The notes below the pieces were generated by a model. That model did no database searches. It saw only the letters and a list, made by a program, of their open reading frames with translations, and had not been told where the DNA came from. Source: Hydractinia symbiolongicarpus (lineage: Eukaryota; Cnidaria; Hydrozoa; Anthoathecata; Hydractiniidae). Taken from it: a stretch of DNA of 64,000 nucleotides. Within the stretch, counting starts at the first letter, position 1, and each line of letters starts with the position of its first letter. This document shows, one piece after another, positions 13,123-23,607 of this stretch. A program made the position numbers and the translations under genes. The stretch covers positions 25,854,001 through 25,918,000 of the forward strand of contig NC_079883.1 in NCBI RefSeq assembly GCF_029227915.1, in the 5' to 3' direction.

Positions 13123-14490
13123 GCTGTTATCAAGAATGTCCTTCTTAAGAATTAATTAATGTGGTTCGTGCTGGTAAAATATCTGTAGGGTTAGTTGAAA
13201 TTTCGAAAGATACAGTCGTCCGACATCAGTACAGTCACACTAAGCAGTGACTAGAGAAGAGTTGAATTAATATCTTTTCATTTGACCACTCAAGCAATTC
13301 ATAGATAGTAACAGAACTTGATTTTTGCAATATTTTTTAATGTTGATATGCATTGTATATTTATATGTTAATATTTTATATTCTACATTTGCTCTATTTT
13401 TTGAGAATATATACGTTCTTTGTGTTTTGTATTGTACAAAACTTTCAATCAGCTACAAAAAGCGGTGTCTGACATCTGACGAAATACCCCAACCTCGTTC
13501 CCAGCGCATGTTACGTTCTGTCGTTCTGTCATAATCAGCTTCTTTTTTAAGAATATCAGGCAGGGATATCAGGTCAAAAACAAAACGTCTATTGTTTAGA
13601 ACAATGGAGAAATAAGAATGACAAGCCTGGTTAGGATTTTGGTGTTCTTATATAAAAAAGCGTGTATGCTAAATATATTGAAACTGCTTGAACTCACCCG
13701 CAGTCGCCGAATGTCGATGGAAAGTAGAAGCTCTTCTAATTTCGAATTACTGTATTTAGCTCAAAATTTATTTATCTTTTGTATTATAAATTGTTTTTAT
13801 CAAATACAACAATCTATAATTTTGTATGTTCTTTGCATGTTTGGTAAGACTTTAAGGACCATGGACTACGTATAAAACACAAACCAATTACGCGGCGCAA
13901 TTGAAGTAGGCGACGCTCAGTTCTTACTTGGCGAAAGTGGAATGTGTTTAAATCGGCTAATGTAAAATAGATACCGTCACGAAGTCAATATTTTCATCGT
14001 CGGAGCTTCTTACAATTAGTGTCATTCATCGTGTTTCGCGGAAAAAAATAGAAATTTGCTTGAAACCTTTTAGTTTTCCGTGTTGGTCAATCGCACTAAA
14101 ACACACGAATTAAATATTTCCGTTATTTCCAAGTCGATTTAGTATGCTCATAATTTCGTATTACCATTTTGAATTGATTAGTTTTTTTCATTTAAAAAGA
14201 AATATAAAAGATATGAATAGTCATGAATTTTTAAAAGTTTAAATAAAACTTTCTAAACAGCTGTAAGTTGTTTTTGTGAGAAAAAGAGAAAAGTGCACGA
14301 AAAGTTAAAATAGTGTTCTTACAGAAGGGTTGGTGTTTTTTTGTTGTGTTCTTAAGCTTATTTCTTTCCCTTCAACTATTGATGATTTTTTTCTTTTTCT
14401 TCTTCCATTATCCCCTTCTTCTTCAAAATATCCGGATTATTTATATAATGTTAACATGATTTCATCGATCAAATTGAGCAAATTTATTTT
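13123..14490. other. PH-gene 3' UTR and spacer
   Basis: No coding sequence is recognised. A half-copy of the CAACCTCGTTCCCAG repeat arm lies at about 13489-13504. AATAAA at about 14240 could end the PH-gene transcript. The end of the stretch is pyrimidine-rich and leads into the acceptor (CGTTTCAG, 14492-14499) of the next gene. Confidence 0.5.
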
Positions 14491-14501
14491 TCGTTTCAGC
14501 C

Positions 14502-14843
14502 ATGCTACCGCGCGTTTTAACATTTCTATTCTTGTTTACTTCTGCCCAAACTTGGTATCCATGGCGACAATCATGGGGGACATTTTATTGGAACGATGAA
14601 GGAGATGTTAGCGGTTTAAACGACATTCCTGCTACGTATCAAGGCTTAGATGTATACAAAGAAGAATACGACGACACGAAAAAAATGGGCAACGAATTCA
14701 TGGACCAACATTTTTATTTGTGTTATCATAAAGACGGAACGAAAACATATTATAAAAAAGTTGATCCAATGTTTTTTCAGAATAAGCGTTATTGGGTAGT
14801 ATCTGCTACAAGTGGCTTCGTTGCCTCCATGGAATTTTGTTGA
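14502..14843 (+). CDS. Small secreted protein, unrecognised
   Basis: This 113-residue frame starts at an ATG two bases after a strong acceptor (TTTTTCGTTTCAG), implying a 5' UTR intron. The first about 17 residues (MLPRVLTFLFLFTSAQT) are a clear signal peptide. The mature part is rich in Tyr, Trp, Asp and Lys and contains YPWRQSWGTFYW near its start. There are only two mature cysteines, one mid-chain (FYLCYHKDG) and one as the last residue (ASMEFC), which could pair. There is no membrane helix and no domain I recognise. AATAAA signals follow at about 15077. It is convergent with the astacin gene downstream. It could be a taxon-restricted secreted factor; the function is unknown. Confidence 0.7.
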   Translation: MLPRVLTFLFLFTSAQTWYPWRQSWGTFYWNDEGDVSGLNDIPATYQGLDVYKEEYDDTKKMGNEFMDQHFYLCYHKDGTKTYYKKVDPMFFQNKRYWVVSATSGFVASMEFC

Positions 14844-15140
14844 TCGTTTATATGTTGGCTTAAAGTCCTTTAAGATTTTTTCAACAGAGGCATAAGAGTT
14901 CTTTAAGTAAAGAAAACTTGGTTGCTGCAAAAGAAAGACAGGTTACAGAAAGCGCTGCAGATAATTTTTTTTACAATTTTTTTAAAACCTTCAAGAAAAA
15001 TCATTTTTTTTAAGAATCTTTTTAGCAATATAAATAACAAATCTAACATTTACATTTCATGATTTTGTTGTAGATAATAAAATAACAAATAAATATAAAA
15101 GAGAGAATTGCGTTTGAATTACTTATATTGTGGATTCCCT

Positions 15141-15254
15141 CCAATCTCTTCCCCAGGGCTCTTTTACGCCCACGATATTTTGACGGGATGGTTCCGTGAT
15201 AGTATAATAATAATATTACGGAGTCTTCTCGTCAGAGCCCTGGAGACGAGGTTA
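15141..15254. mobile_element. Foldback MITE, 'CAACCTCG..CCCAGG' family, copy 2
   Basis: The left arm has CCAATCTCTTCCCCAGGGCT. The right arm has GAGCCCTGGAGACGAGGTTA, its inverted counterpart. The interior contains GTAATATTA-type palindromes (AATAATAATATTA). Confidence 0.65.
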
Positions 15255-15831
15255 GATTTCATCCTGTCAGCCGGCTAAATCGAACTTTTTTCTAACTAGA
15301 ACTTATTTATGTTATCTTAAAGTATTTCCAATGGATTCTGTTTAACCTGCTTGGTTAAACCTTTTCTATATCAGACTGTTTTCCTGAAGACGGAGCTATG
15401 ATCTCAAACTCCGCTTGCTATGGCTGTTTTTGTATTCAATACTGATACTTTGAGAAAAAACAACTTAACCGAGGGCTCGGATTTATTTATTTTTGAGAGC
15501 CTCGAATCTCTTGTTTGAGATTTTAAGCTAGTTTTTCTTATTTTTTTATCTTCTCTTGAGAATGTCGAATCCAAATACTTTCCAATTTTATTTGTATTCA
15601 AACGTATACACGTCGTACGCTTGATATTTTTACCACTCATAAAGAAAACATTGCGTGGAAGCGATTTGTTATCCATCAAATAGTCCCTATGTATTTGTAG
15701 TCATTGGTAGGATTTTAAAGTTTGTAAAAATCCTTGCATAGAGCTGGAAAATTCACAGACCAAGTCGCGAAAGAACCACTCTCAAATAAATATGCACAAA
15801 TGATAATAATTTTGCTGTTTTCTTTTCTTGT

Positions 15832-18800
15832 TTAACAAACATTACAACTCTTCTTGCAGTTCACCAGCATATAGGTCGGATTGGATTGACACTCTCCCTT
15901 GCCTGCCCAATATGCGCAATTTTTGTCTTTATCACCCAGTACTAAAAAAATGTCTTATAATAACTAATGGCAGTCAGAGAAGTTTTTATAATCTTTATTA
16001 TTCTTCAAGTTTTCGTTATTTAAAAAATAAACACAATTTACGGATTCGCTTATTTTATAACCCTAGTATAGAAATTAAGGTCGCTCGGTTCTTTGTTATT
16101 TTACAAATGCGTCTGTACAAATGTTTTTAGACGCAGAAAAATTAAGAAAGCTCAGTGTTATACAGCAGAACGTTTTCCCTACCATCTCGACAACTTCTTT
16201 TGCAGTTTATCAACATGTAATTCGGATTTATGGTGCACTCTCCATTGACTGCCCAGTATCCACAATTCTCATTTGAATCTGTGCAAACAGTGGCTCCTAA
16301 AAATGACATGCAAATGGCTGGTACATAGTTTCCCTGTTATAAAAAGACTTTATGTGACATTTGCACAATATGAGAGGAGTTTACAAACACTTGCACGTTC
16401 GCGATAAACATGCTCGTTTGTCGGAAATTTAAATGCGAGCGACTTCGAAATTTCTTAAAAATTGGCTATTGAAGTTAGAAATGTGAAAAAATGAATATAA
16501 AAAAAGATTGACGTTCAAATTCTGCATTTAAAGGTAATGTGCGAGGGAATTTACTGTTTCAAAATCTAAAGGCATAGGATGCAGTATAAGACCTTGATAA
16601 CGCCTTGAGATGGAGAGCATTCCGTACACCTACCTCCTCCGTTGGTCTTTTTACAGTTATACATTTTGTTGATCTGAGCAATATCGCCTTCACTGAAACC
16701 ATTCCTGTTGCCAATCACATTTTGTTTGCTGCCATCAATCGTTCGAATTGTGTCCTTACAGTTTCTGCCGTATCTGTCGCAACCAAATGCCTGTCGGGAG
16801 TAATGCATCATCGAAGCGTAGTCGTAAGTGGTACCAAGACTATCTATTTTGTTTCGCGGTAATTTGTTGAAATTAAATACCATATCTAAAAAAGACGCGG
16901 TTAAAGCTATAGTAATGTAAAAACAACCTCGTTACCAAGATTCTTTAAAGAATCCTAGTGAATAGATTGTACTTCTATAAGAAGGAGGATTTTTTTTATC
17001 TCAGATGGTAAAAAGGTTTAAAAGAGTGCGCAAAAAACTTGTTTGAGTCATCATCAAAACATTTAAAACAAAACTTTTATCAGCTCTACTCACTTTGGTC
17101 GTATACATTACGCGTCAAAATGTGAACATGCTGGTCTCTGTCTGGTCGACTCTGTTCGTGATACAAACCTGATTCGGAAAATACATTCGTGTAAAATAAA
17201 ATAACTTGTGTGCTTGTGTTACAGTAATTGCAAATGATCAACCTCGTCCCCAGGGGATTTTGCCTTTTTGACATCAAGACCGGTATTTAGCCATAAGAAG
17301 TAAGCACTTAGAAGTAAGCACTGGGAACGAGGATGAACAAATGAGGTTCACTTTAGATTAAAATTAATACTTAGCAATTTGCGATAGGGTTGTTCAACAA
17401 GAGTTAGATGGTTTGATAGATGCAAAACAAAGTTAGCGTAAGAAATTTATTACCAATAGAATGTCCAATTTCGTGCATCGTTGTGCCTTTGCTGCGACAA
17501 CCTATACCGAGTGTGATCTCATTGACACCATTGTTTGTAAACTCCGGATTGTTATATCCCACTGGTGATGAACACCTGACAAAAGTGATCAGAAGTGTCA
17601 GAAGAAGAAGAAGAAGAAAAAGAAGAAGAAAAAGAAGAATAGGGAGAGAAAAACATTACCCTCCGTGACCAACAAATTTAATGTATTCTCGTTGATTGGT
17701 TCTTTTCACGAATTTTAAGCACGTGAATTCGTGGTAGTCTGCAATCGCATCTGCAACAGCCTTCTTGCCATCGTTGCCTGAAAAAAATATTTATCCATTA
17801 AAAAGCAGAAGTAAGGTGTAATATTAATTTACTCAGGTCATGTATTTTTATCCTTTCATCTTTGTAGTTTTTGTCTTCCCAAGTTCACCTCACACGCAAC
17901 AGTTCAATTTCTATAGAGAACTGGTGAGTGAGAACTGAATGTAGTCGATCTTATTTTCCTTTTTCCGCACAAAAATTGTCATTAATATACAATACCGTGT
18001 AAAGGGGGATTTTTCACGAGGGGAATTGAACGACGAATTTGACGGCGAATTCGATGGCGAATTCGCTTTTTAATTTTCACGACAAAATAAATTAGACGCC
18101 AAATTCATTGTTTACATTGATTAGAGGCGTTCTGATTGGCCTAAGACTAGCAGCAAAACCTTTAGCCCCGAAAAAGTAGGAACTGTTTTTACTTTTCAGC
18201 GAAGCGAATATTTCGATGCAAAATCATAACAAACAAAACTGCGCATGCTCAGATACAATTCGCCGTCGAATTCGCCGTTCAAAAAAAGGGGAGAAATTAC
18301 GGCATGTAAAAAACTGCCCTTAATTTTTTACCTATTTTCGGGTGTTGTTGTCCTGAAAATGCAGGGGTGAGTAGTATTATTGTTAAAACCTTGAATGCTT
18401 GTTTAAATGCTGAAATCTTGCTTTATTCGCCATCAAAATCAAAGTAACTACATAGCAACCTTAATAGCAACCTATTATTACTACTATCAGGAGCCTTTCA
18501 GTTAATGGACGTATTTGCTATGCCATCTCTAGAATTAACTTTCGGTCTCTCAAGATGATATATTGCACTCGCGAACATTGATTAAGATTGTCTACAAGCA
18601 GTGAGAAAGGAAGCTGAATGGTGTACCCTCTGAAGTGACTTTGTTAGGCATTACGCGCGTAGTCGGCTGAACGCGCGCTGTCGTGATTTAGTTGATTAAT
18701 AAACCGCACAGCTCGAAAAGAAAACACGTTTTTCGCTGTTCGACTGATGCAGTGGCACCAAAGAAAAAACTCAAATCAGCCATAGGCAGAGGTTATTATA

Positions 18801-20888
18801 GGAAAATATTTGTATACAAAATTATCTCACGTATCTGTTCTGGGTCAAATAAGCTTTTTAATTCGACTTATTTAGCCCAGAAGATGCTGTTTTGGCGCCT
18901 TTTTGTTGCATTAAATAGGCAAAAATTTTTAAAATGTCAGTTTCGTAGCAGAAAATTTTTTGGTATATTGCACAGGTCAATATTTTGTTGAAATAGACCG
19001 CTGAACACGAACTGTCAGGTGCGTGTATTAGTGTTTTACACAAAAATTCCCTTTAGAATTATCTTGCTTTTATATTACCCTCATAGTCATTTTTTTTATT
19101 CGTCCCTAGGGCATTAACGCTATATATTTCGCAACTTTTTTGCTTATTGTTAGTTGCTTTTTTACGCACAATAAAAAAACGAATAATGTTCACAAAAGTT
19201 GTAGTCTTTGTTATTTGGATTGGACTTGATGTACTGATACCTTGGATGATTTCAATTTATATTTCAGTAAGTAGTATTCAATATTTCATTTGTATTTACG
19301 CAGCCTTCTCTTTTTTATTGAATTTCCGGGCCCGAAGGCGTAGGAAATTCTTTAAAACCGTCGTTTTTTTCTTTCGGAGCATTTTTTGAGAAAAAATCGA
19401 CCCCGGGATTTCACGTTCCTCTGAGAGGAGGATACTATTAGTATAACTGACTAACCCTGTCCCAAATGGTCAATTGCACAGATTTAAACTTCGTACCCAA
19501 GCTCCCTAAGTACTGGGAAGTCATCTAAACGACGTTTCAGGCCAAAACTGGTATTTGTTTTCGAAAAAATTTGGCACAGTTAACAAAAAAAGTATGCTGA
19601 ACATAGTGGTGACATTGTAATTTTGATTTTTGTCACCCAAATGTCATTTTAGGCCAAAATTTGGTCCAAAAATTAAAACTGCTTTATTTTCAACAAAATT
19701 TGGCACAGTTAACAAATAAAGTATGCTGAAAATGATGGTGATACAAAATTTTTGTTTTTTGGCACCTAAATGTCATTTTAAGCCAAAATTTGTCCAAAAA
19801 TTAAAACTACTTTATTTTCGACAAAAATTGGCACAGTTAATAAAAAAAGTATGCTGAAAATGATGGTCACATCAAAATTTTGATTTTTTGTCAACTAAAT
19901 ACCGTTTAAGACCATAAACGTTTCAATCGCAAGACTTTCAACCATGAATGATGGGCTGTATTATTTGTTAGCAATTTCTTTTAAAATGTGAGTTTATTAT
20001 GACACGTTTTTTGTTTGTGTTTGTTGTAAGATATAATGTCACTTGTGTGCTTTATCTTCAGAGCTTCATGCACCAAACCTCTTCGATTGTTTGGCACGAT
20101 AACACAACGAATTAGCAAGTCATCAAATATTTTGGTAGCGAGCGGAAATTCTTAGAGCCCCCAGGGCTTCTTGTTTTATTTTCTTTCATTTGTATTTTTT
20201 GTAGCCTTCTTTTGAGCGTCGAAATAGAAAGCTTCATTACCCCCTAGTCAATAGAAACCATGTCAACCAAGAAGATAAAGGATCGTTTCAATTTTGAAAC
20301 TAGGGAAGAAGGCTTTCGATATCATTTTATAATTTTTTTTTAAACAATTTATAAAGAAATATCCATACTCACCAATTCCATTCGTGACAACGTAAGGTAC
20401 CACGCCATTTGGCCATCTGTATCCGATTATAGAAGCAAAAGCACTTCCTCCATTTTTGAGAACTTCTTTTTGATCTGGCCTTAAAACCATATCACCTTGG
20501 TACAGATTTGGGTCTAAAAATTCATAAATGAAACAAAACGTGATTATCATATTTTTTTTTATTATTCTCGCAACTAGCTACTTCGTGTGGCTACTGCTAA
20601 GCTTACCTTTGAAGCATATACCTCGATAAGTCAGTTTTAACTTTATTTCAAAACAATACTTAAACTTGTCAATTACACCTAGTGTGTTATTGCAACTTTG
20701 TTACCAAGATCTTTACTATTTATTAACATGACAAAGGCGTAGAAAAGCCAAAAATGTCCTGGAGACGAAGTCGATACTATACTGCAGTATACTTGAAGCT
20801 TCAACTTACTTTCCATTTCTCGAACCCATGCATGCGAGTCATGCAGCATGGCTGCACATGCTAAAGTAATAAAGAGTTTCACTTTCAT
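15832..20888 (-). CDS. Astacin metalloproteinase with two degenerate ShKT domains
   Basis: Eight exons in gene order (plus-strand coordinates): 20810-20888, 20373-20513, 17660-17777, 17454-17575, 17094-17168, 16634-16885, 16183-16296, 15832-15941. Phases agree throughout and the product is 336 residues. It has a signal peptide (1-20), a short propeptide with the aspartate-switch motif YQGD (Asp34), and an M12A catalytic domain. The zinc ligands are H147, H151 and H157 in HEIGHSIGLYHEQSRPDRD, and the Met-turn is SMMHY (203-207). A Gly-rich linker leads to two ShKT-type domains (264-300 and 302-336), each on its own phase-1 exon. The first lacks the sixth ShKT cysteine and the second lacks the first, leaving five cysteines each. 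The family resembles hydrozoan HMP1/PMP1 proteases of morphogenesis and digestion, a functional analogy only. The paralogue lies at 28108-30897. Confidence 0.93.
17239..17342. mobile_element. Foldback MITE, 'CAACCTCG..CCCAGG' family, copy 3
   Basis: CAACCTCGTCCCCAGGGGAT opens the copy and CACTGGGAACGAGG closes it. It sits in the intron between the exon carrying HEIGHSIG and the exon carrying LYHEQSRPDRD of the first astacin gene. It contains a short direct repeat, AGAAGTAAGCACT. Confidence 0.65.
17600..17640 (+). repeat. AGA/AAG microsatellite in astacin intron
   Basis: A purine-only run of AGAAGA triplets lies just beside an astacin exon border. On the minus strand it is a TTC-rich tract inside an intron of only 84 bp (17576-17659). 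Confidence 0.8.
18003..18320. mobile_element. 318-bp TIR element with TAA flanks (Harbinger-like MITE)
   Basis: The termini are AGGGGGATTTTTCACG on the left and AGGGCAGTTTTTTACATG when the right end is read inward. The inverted similarity resumes in the GACGGCGAATTCG motifs at 18038-18052 and 18255-18279. TAA flanks both sides (18000-18002 and 18321-18323). A TWA duplication with an AGGG-type end is typical of PIF/Harbinger, so that superfamily is a reasonable inference. It lies in the long intron of the first astacin gene. Confidence 0.65.
18324..19539. other. Astacin intron, no recognised gene
   Basis: This is part of the 2.6-kb intron between the propeptide exon and the next catalytic exon. 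Open frames near 18.7-19.4 kb are basic and Phe-rich, with no domain or splice support. Nothing else is seen. Confidence 0.5.
19544..19915. repeat. 128-129-bp tandem repeat, about 3 copies
   Basis: The core TTGGCACAGTTAACAAA recurs with its first base pair near 19573, 19702 and 19830, a spacing of 129 and 128 bp. Flanking boxes AGTATGCTGAA and AAATGTCATTTTA repeat in register. Copies differ by scattered substitutions. It is intronic. Confidence 0.85.
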
Positions 20889-21840
20889 GTTTTTTCCAAT
20901 GCAGGTGCAACTGAATATAATGGTTGATATAAAGTTAGACACGTTTATATATCTTCCTCGTGTAGCAATATTTGCACGGAAAGAAGAAAAGGCGAGATAG
21001 AAAACGGGGGGACAGCCTTTGCTAAGTAGAAATTTACTTAAACTGTTGGATCTTAACTTATTTTTCTACCAGTGAACATGTAAAATATTTCTTGTTTAGA
21101 GTTCTTGGTATGAAATACAACTTGAATCAATAATCAAAATAGTCATTCGTCATTACTGAACAAGCATGTCAATCCAAAATTTAAGTCATCGCTGGAGTGA
21201 CAGTAACAGTGTTAAGCAGTTTACTCTCAAACCTTCACAATGTACTGTCAACAAATTTCGGACAAAATACATTCGATAAAAACGGAATTATACCATTTTT
21301 TAATTCAAAGTTTTCATTAATTACTATGCATACCATAGTTTTTGTAGCTATGTATAAGTGGAACAATATTAAAACGAGATAAACCGAGCTTTGGAAGTTA
21401 TCTGAATTCTGTAGGCAATCAAAATACTAATTTTGAATAGACATTATCCTTTTTTGAGCCTACCTGTTCTGGATGTCTTGACACAAACCCATAATTTAAA
21501 ATTTTACTTCTTTTTATCTAATTGTAGGAGAAGGGGAGATGCAAGGGAAAATCAAGTTATAATGAATTTGATGTATATCATGGTAAGGAGAAGTAGATAA
21601 ATATCTTTGAGCTACCGAAGATGAAGAGGGTATTCAGCAGTTTACACTGGAGTAGAGGGGAATAAAAGTTTTAATTTCGTTTGGCTTTTCTATTGTGTTA
21701 AAATAGCGTACATGTTGTCATGGATGGTGGACTAAAAGTAAAATGACACACGCCAAAACAGATTTGATGTACGTAGTGGCAGAAAGTTTTTCGATAAAAA
21801 GTAAAGTATTACTGCAAAACCGATGGTGTTTTGCTGTGGC
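20889..21840. other. Intergenic DNA upstream of first astacin
   Basis: This is presumably the promoter region of the minus-strand astacin, with TATATATCT-type sequence at about 20945-20955. No gene is recognised. Confidence 0.45.
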
Positions 21841-21996
21841 GTCACGCCAAGACATCAAGTTTTACCTGTGGTGTCACGCCAAGACATCAAGTTTTAGCTG
21901 TGGTGTCACGCCAAGACCCCGAGTTTAAGCTGTGGGGTCACGTCAAGACATCAAGTTTTAGCTGTGTTGTCACGCCAAGACGCCGAGTTTTAGTTT
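21841..21996. repeat. 32-bp minisatellite, 5 copies
   Basis: GTCACGCCAAGACATCAAGT begins the unit, and repeats start at 21841, 21873, 21905, 21937 and 21969, exactly 32 bp apart. Copies differ at several positions (CATC/CCCC/CGCC; GTG/GGG). The head-to-tail units with no spacer mark it as a minisatellite, not a CRISPR array. Confidence 0.93.
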
Positions 21997-22194
21997 CACT
22001 CTCTTAACCTTTTTTTATAAAAATCAACAACTATGCAAAGTGAGGCAGGCCGTTAAAATTTTCAATCGAGATCCGGGCAAGGCTATTTTTTTTCTATATG
22101 AAAGCACCAGTCCGGCACACTTATTTTGGAATTACAAGGAATTACAAGGAAGTTTGTAGGCATAGAAATAGTTATGTTTTGTTGACAAAAAAGA

Positions 22195-22503
22195 AATAAT
22201 TAAAGAAGAAATAATTTAAGAAGAAATAATTAAGAAAGAAATAATTAAGAAAGAAATAATTAAGAAAGAAATAATTAAAGAAGAAATAATTAAAGAACAA
22301 ATAATTAAAGAAGAAATAATAAGGCAGAAATAATTATGACAAAAATAATTAGTAAGGAAATAATTAAGAAAGAAATAATTAAGAAAGAAATAATTAAAGA
22401 AGAAATAATTAAAGAACAAATAATTAAAGAAGAAATAATAAGGCAGAAATAATTATGACAAAAATAATTAGTAAGGAAATAATTAAGAAAGAAATAATTA
22501 GGG
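22195..22503. repeat. AAGAAATAATT satellite with about 119-bp higher-order period
   Basis: Monomers of 11-12 bp (AAGAAATAATTA) run for about 300 bp. A block containing AAGGCAGAAATAATTATGAC occurs at 22321 and again at about 22440, with all intervening variants repeated in order. A larger unit of about 119 bp has therefore duplicated. The Leu/Ile/Ser-rich frame on the minus strand is an artefact of the repeat. Confidence 0.9.
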
Positions 22504-23380
22504 CAAAAGAAGGGGAACTTACAATGGGATATAAGTTGATGAGTTGATGTATTAGGGAGACAATAAATGAGCAGAATCACTATTGGCAAAACGTTATATA
22601 AAAAAAATGGAACAAAACTTGATTGAAAAAATACAGGACGTACACATTCAATAAAAAAATAGGGAGTTCCAGTTCTTTTGTAAATTATATTTTGTAAAAC
22701 TTCATAAAAAACACCCTGTTTTTCTTTTGCACATTCCAAATTATTTTGGGTTGTGTGTATTCATTGCAAAAGCTGAATAACGAAATTTACCTAGCTTTCA
22801 ATTAAATTGAGACACAAATATAAAATTTATGAAATTTAAATATCAAACAAGCTGTTTTTTCCAGCCGTGGTTAATGTGTATATTTTCTACATGTATGTCT
22901 CGGTTTCTCATTTTATTGCAACATGTGAGACAAAAATATAGCATCATTGTTTTTAAAGTTTGCTCAGCGAAACTGCATTGCATCGAAAAGTATCCAGACA
23001 AGACGTAAACAACACTACCAATTAGTGAATCAAGTGTAAATATTTTTTTAGACAGAACTGTATAAGGAAAAAACATTCAAGTAAAAGTCAAGCAGTGCAA
23101 TGTCTTCGAACTATGATTTTTGTTAAACAGTGCACTCCAATCTTGTTTTTTTAGGAACTCTCATAACAAAAGCCTTTACGTAGCGGAGACCTCTATAGTC
23201 CAAATTTACAGTACGTTTTTGAACTGACACCTCTATAGTGGCCACTCCCAACGTTAGGTCACGTAGGATACGGTAAATTGCCTCGGCTAAAACAGATTCC
23301 GCTGTAATTCTTTTTGGTACCACATAGGGAGTAATAAACCTTCAATTCCCCGTTCCCTCTATACGGCTAATTCGCAATGC
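22504..23380. other. Spacer left of the THAP/SWIM element
   Basis: There is no gene. The motif ACCTCTATAGT occurs twice (about 23190 and 23229) around GTGGCCACTCC. That looks like old transposon terminus sequence, but no second end was located. Confidence 0.4.
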
Positions 23381-23607
23381 ATTATGGTAGTTGTATTCTA
23401 CAGTTTTCCCTCCCAGAAGCGAGAGTTTGTAAATAAATAACAGCATTCTTTTTATTGTGGCGATAATAACAAAAAGCCGTTATTGTTTGTGATAATTTTC
23501 AAATCTCCTCAAGAAAATCATTATCTCCCTTATCCAAAACCCGTGTTATTGATGTAAACATTTAAATATTGTTAGTTAGTGAGGTTTTAGGAGTGAAAGA
23601 AGTCGAA

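Noticed and set aside
21841..21996. Regular 32-bp repeats resembling a CRISPR array
   Set aside because: The units touch with no unique spacers and vary along their whole length, and the locus is eukaryotic. It is a minisatellite.
22216..22739. Long Leu/Ile/Phe-rich minus-strand frames
   Set aside because: They are translations of the AAGAAATAATT satellite and have no gene context.
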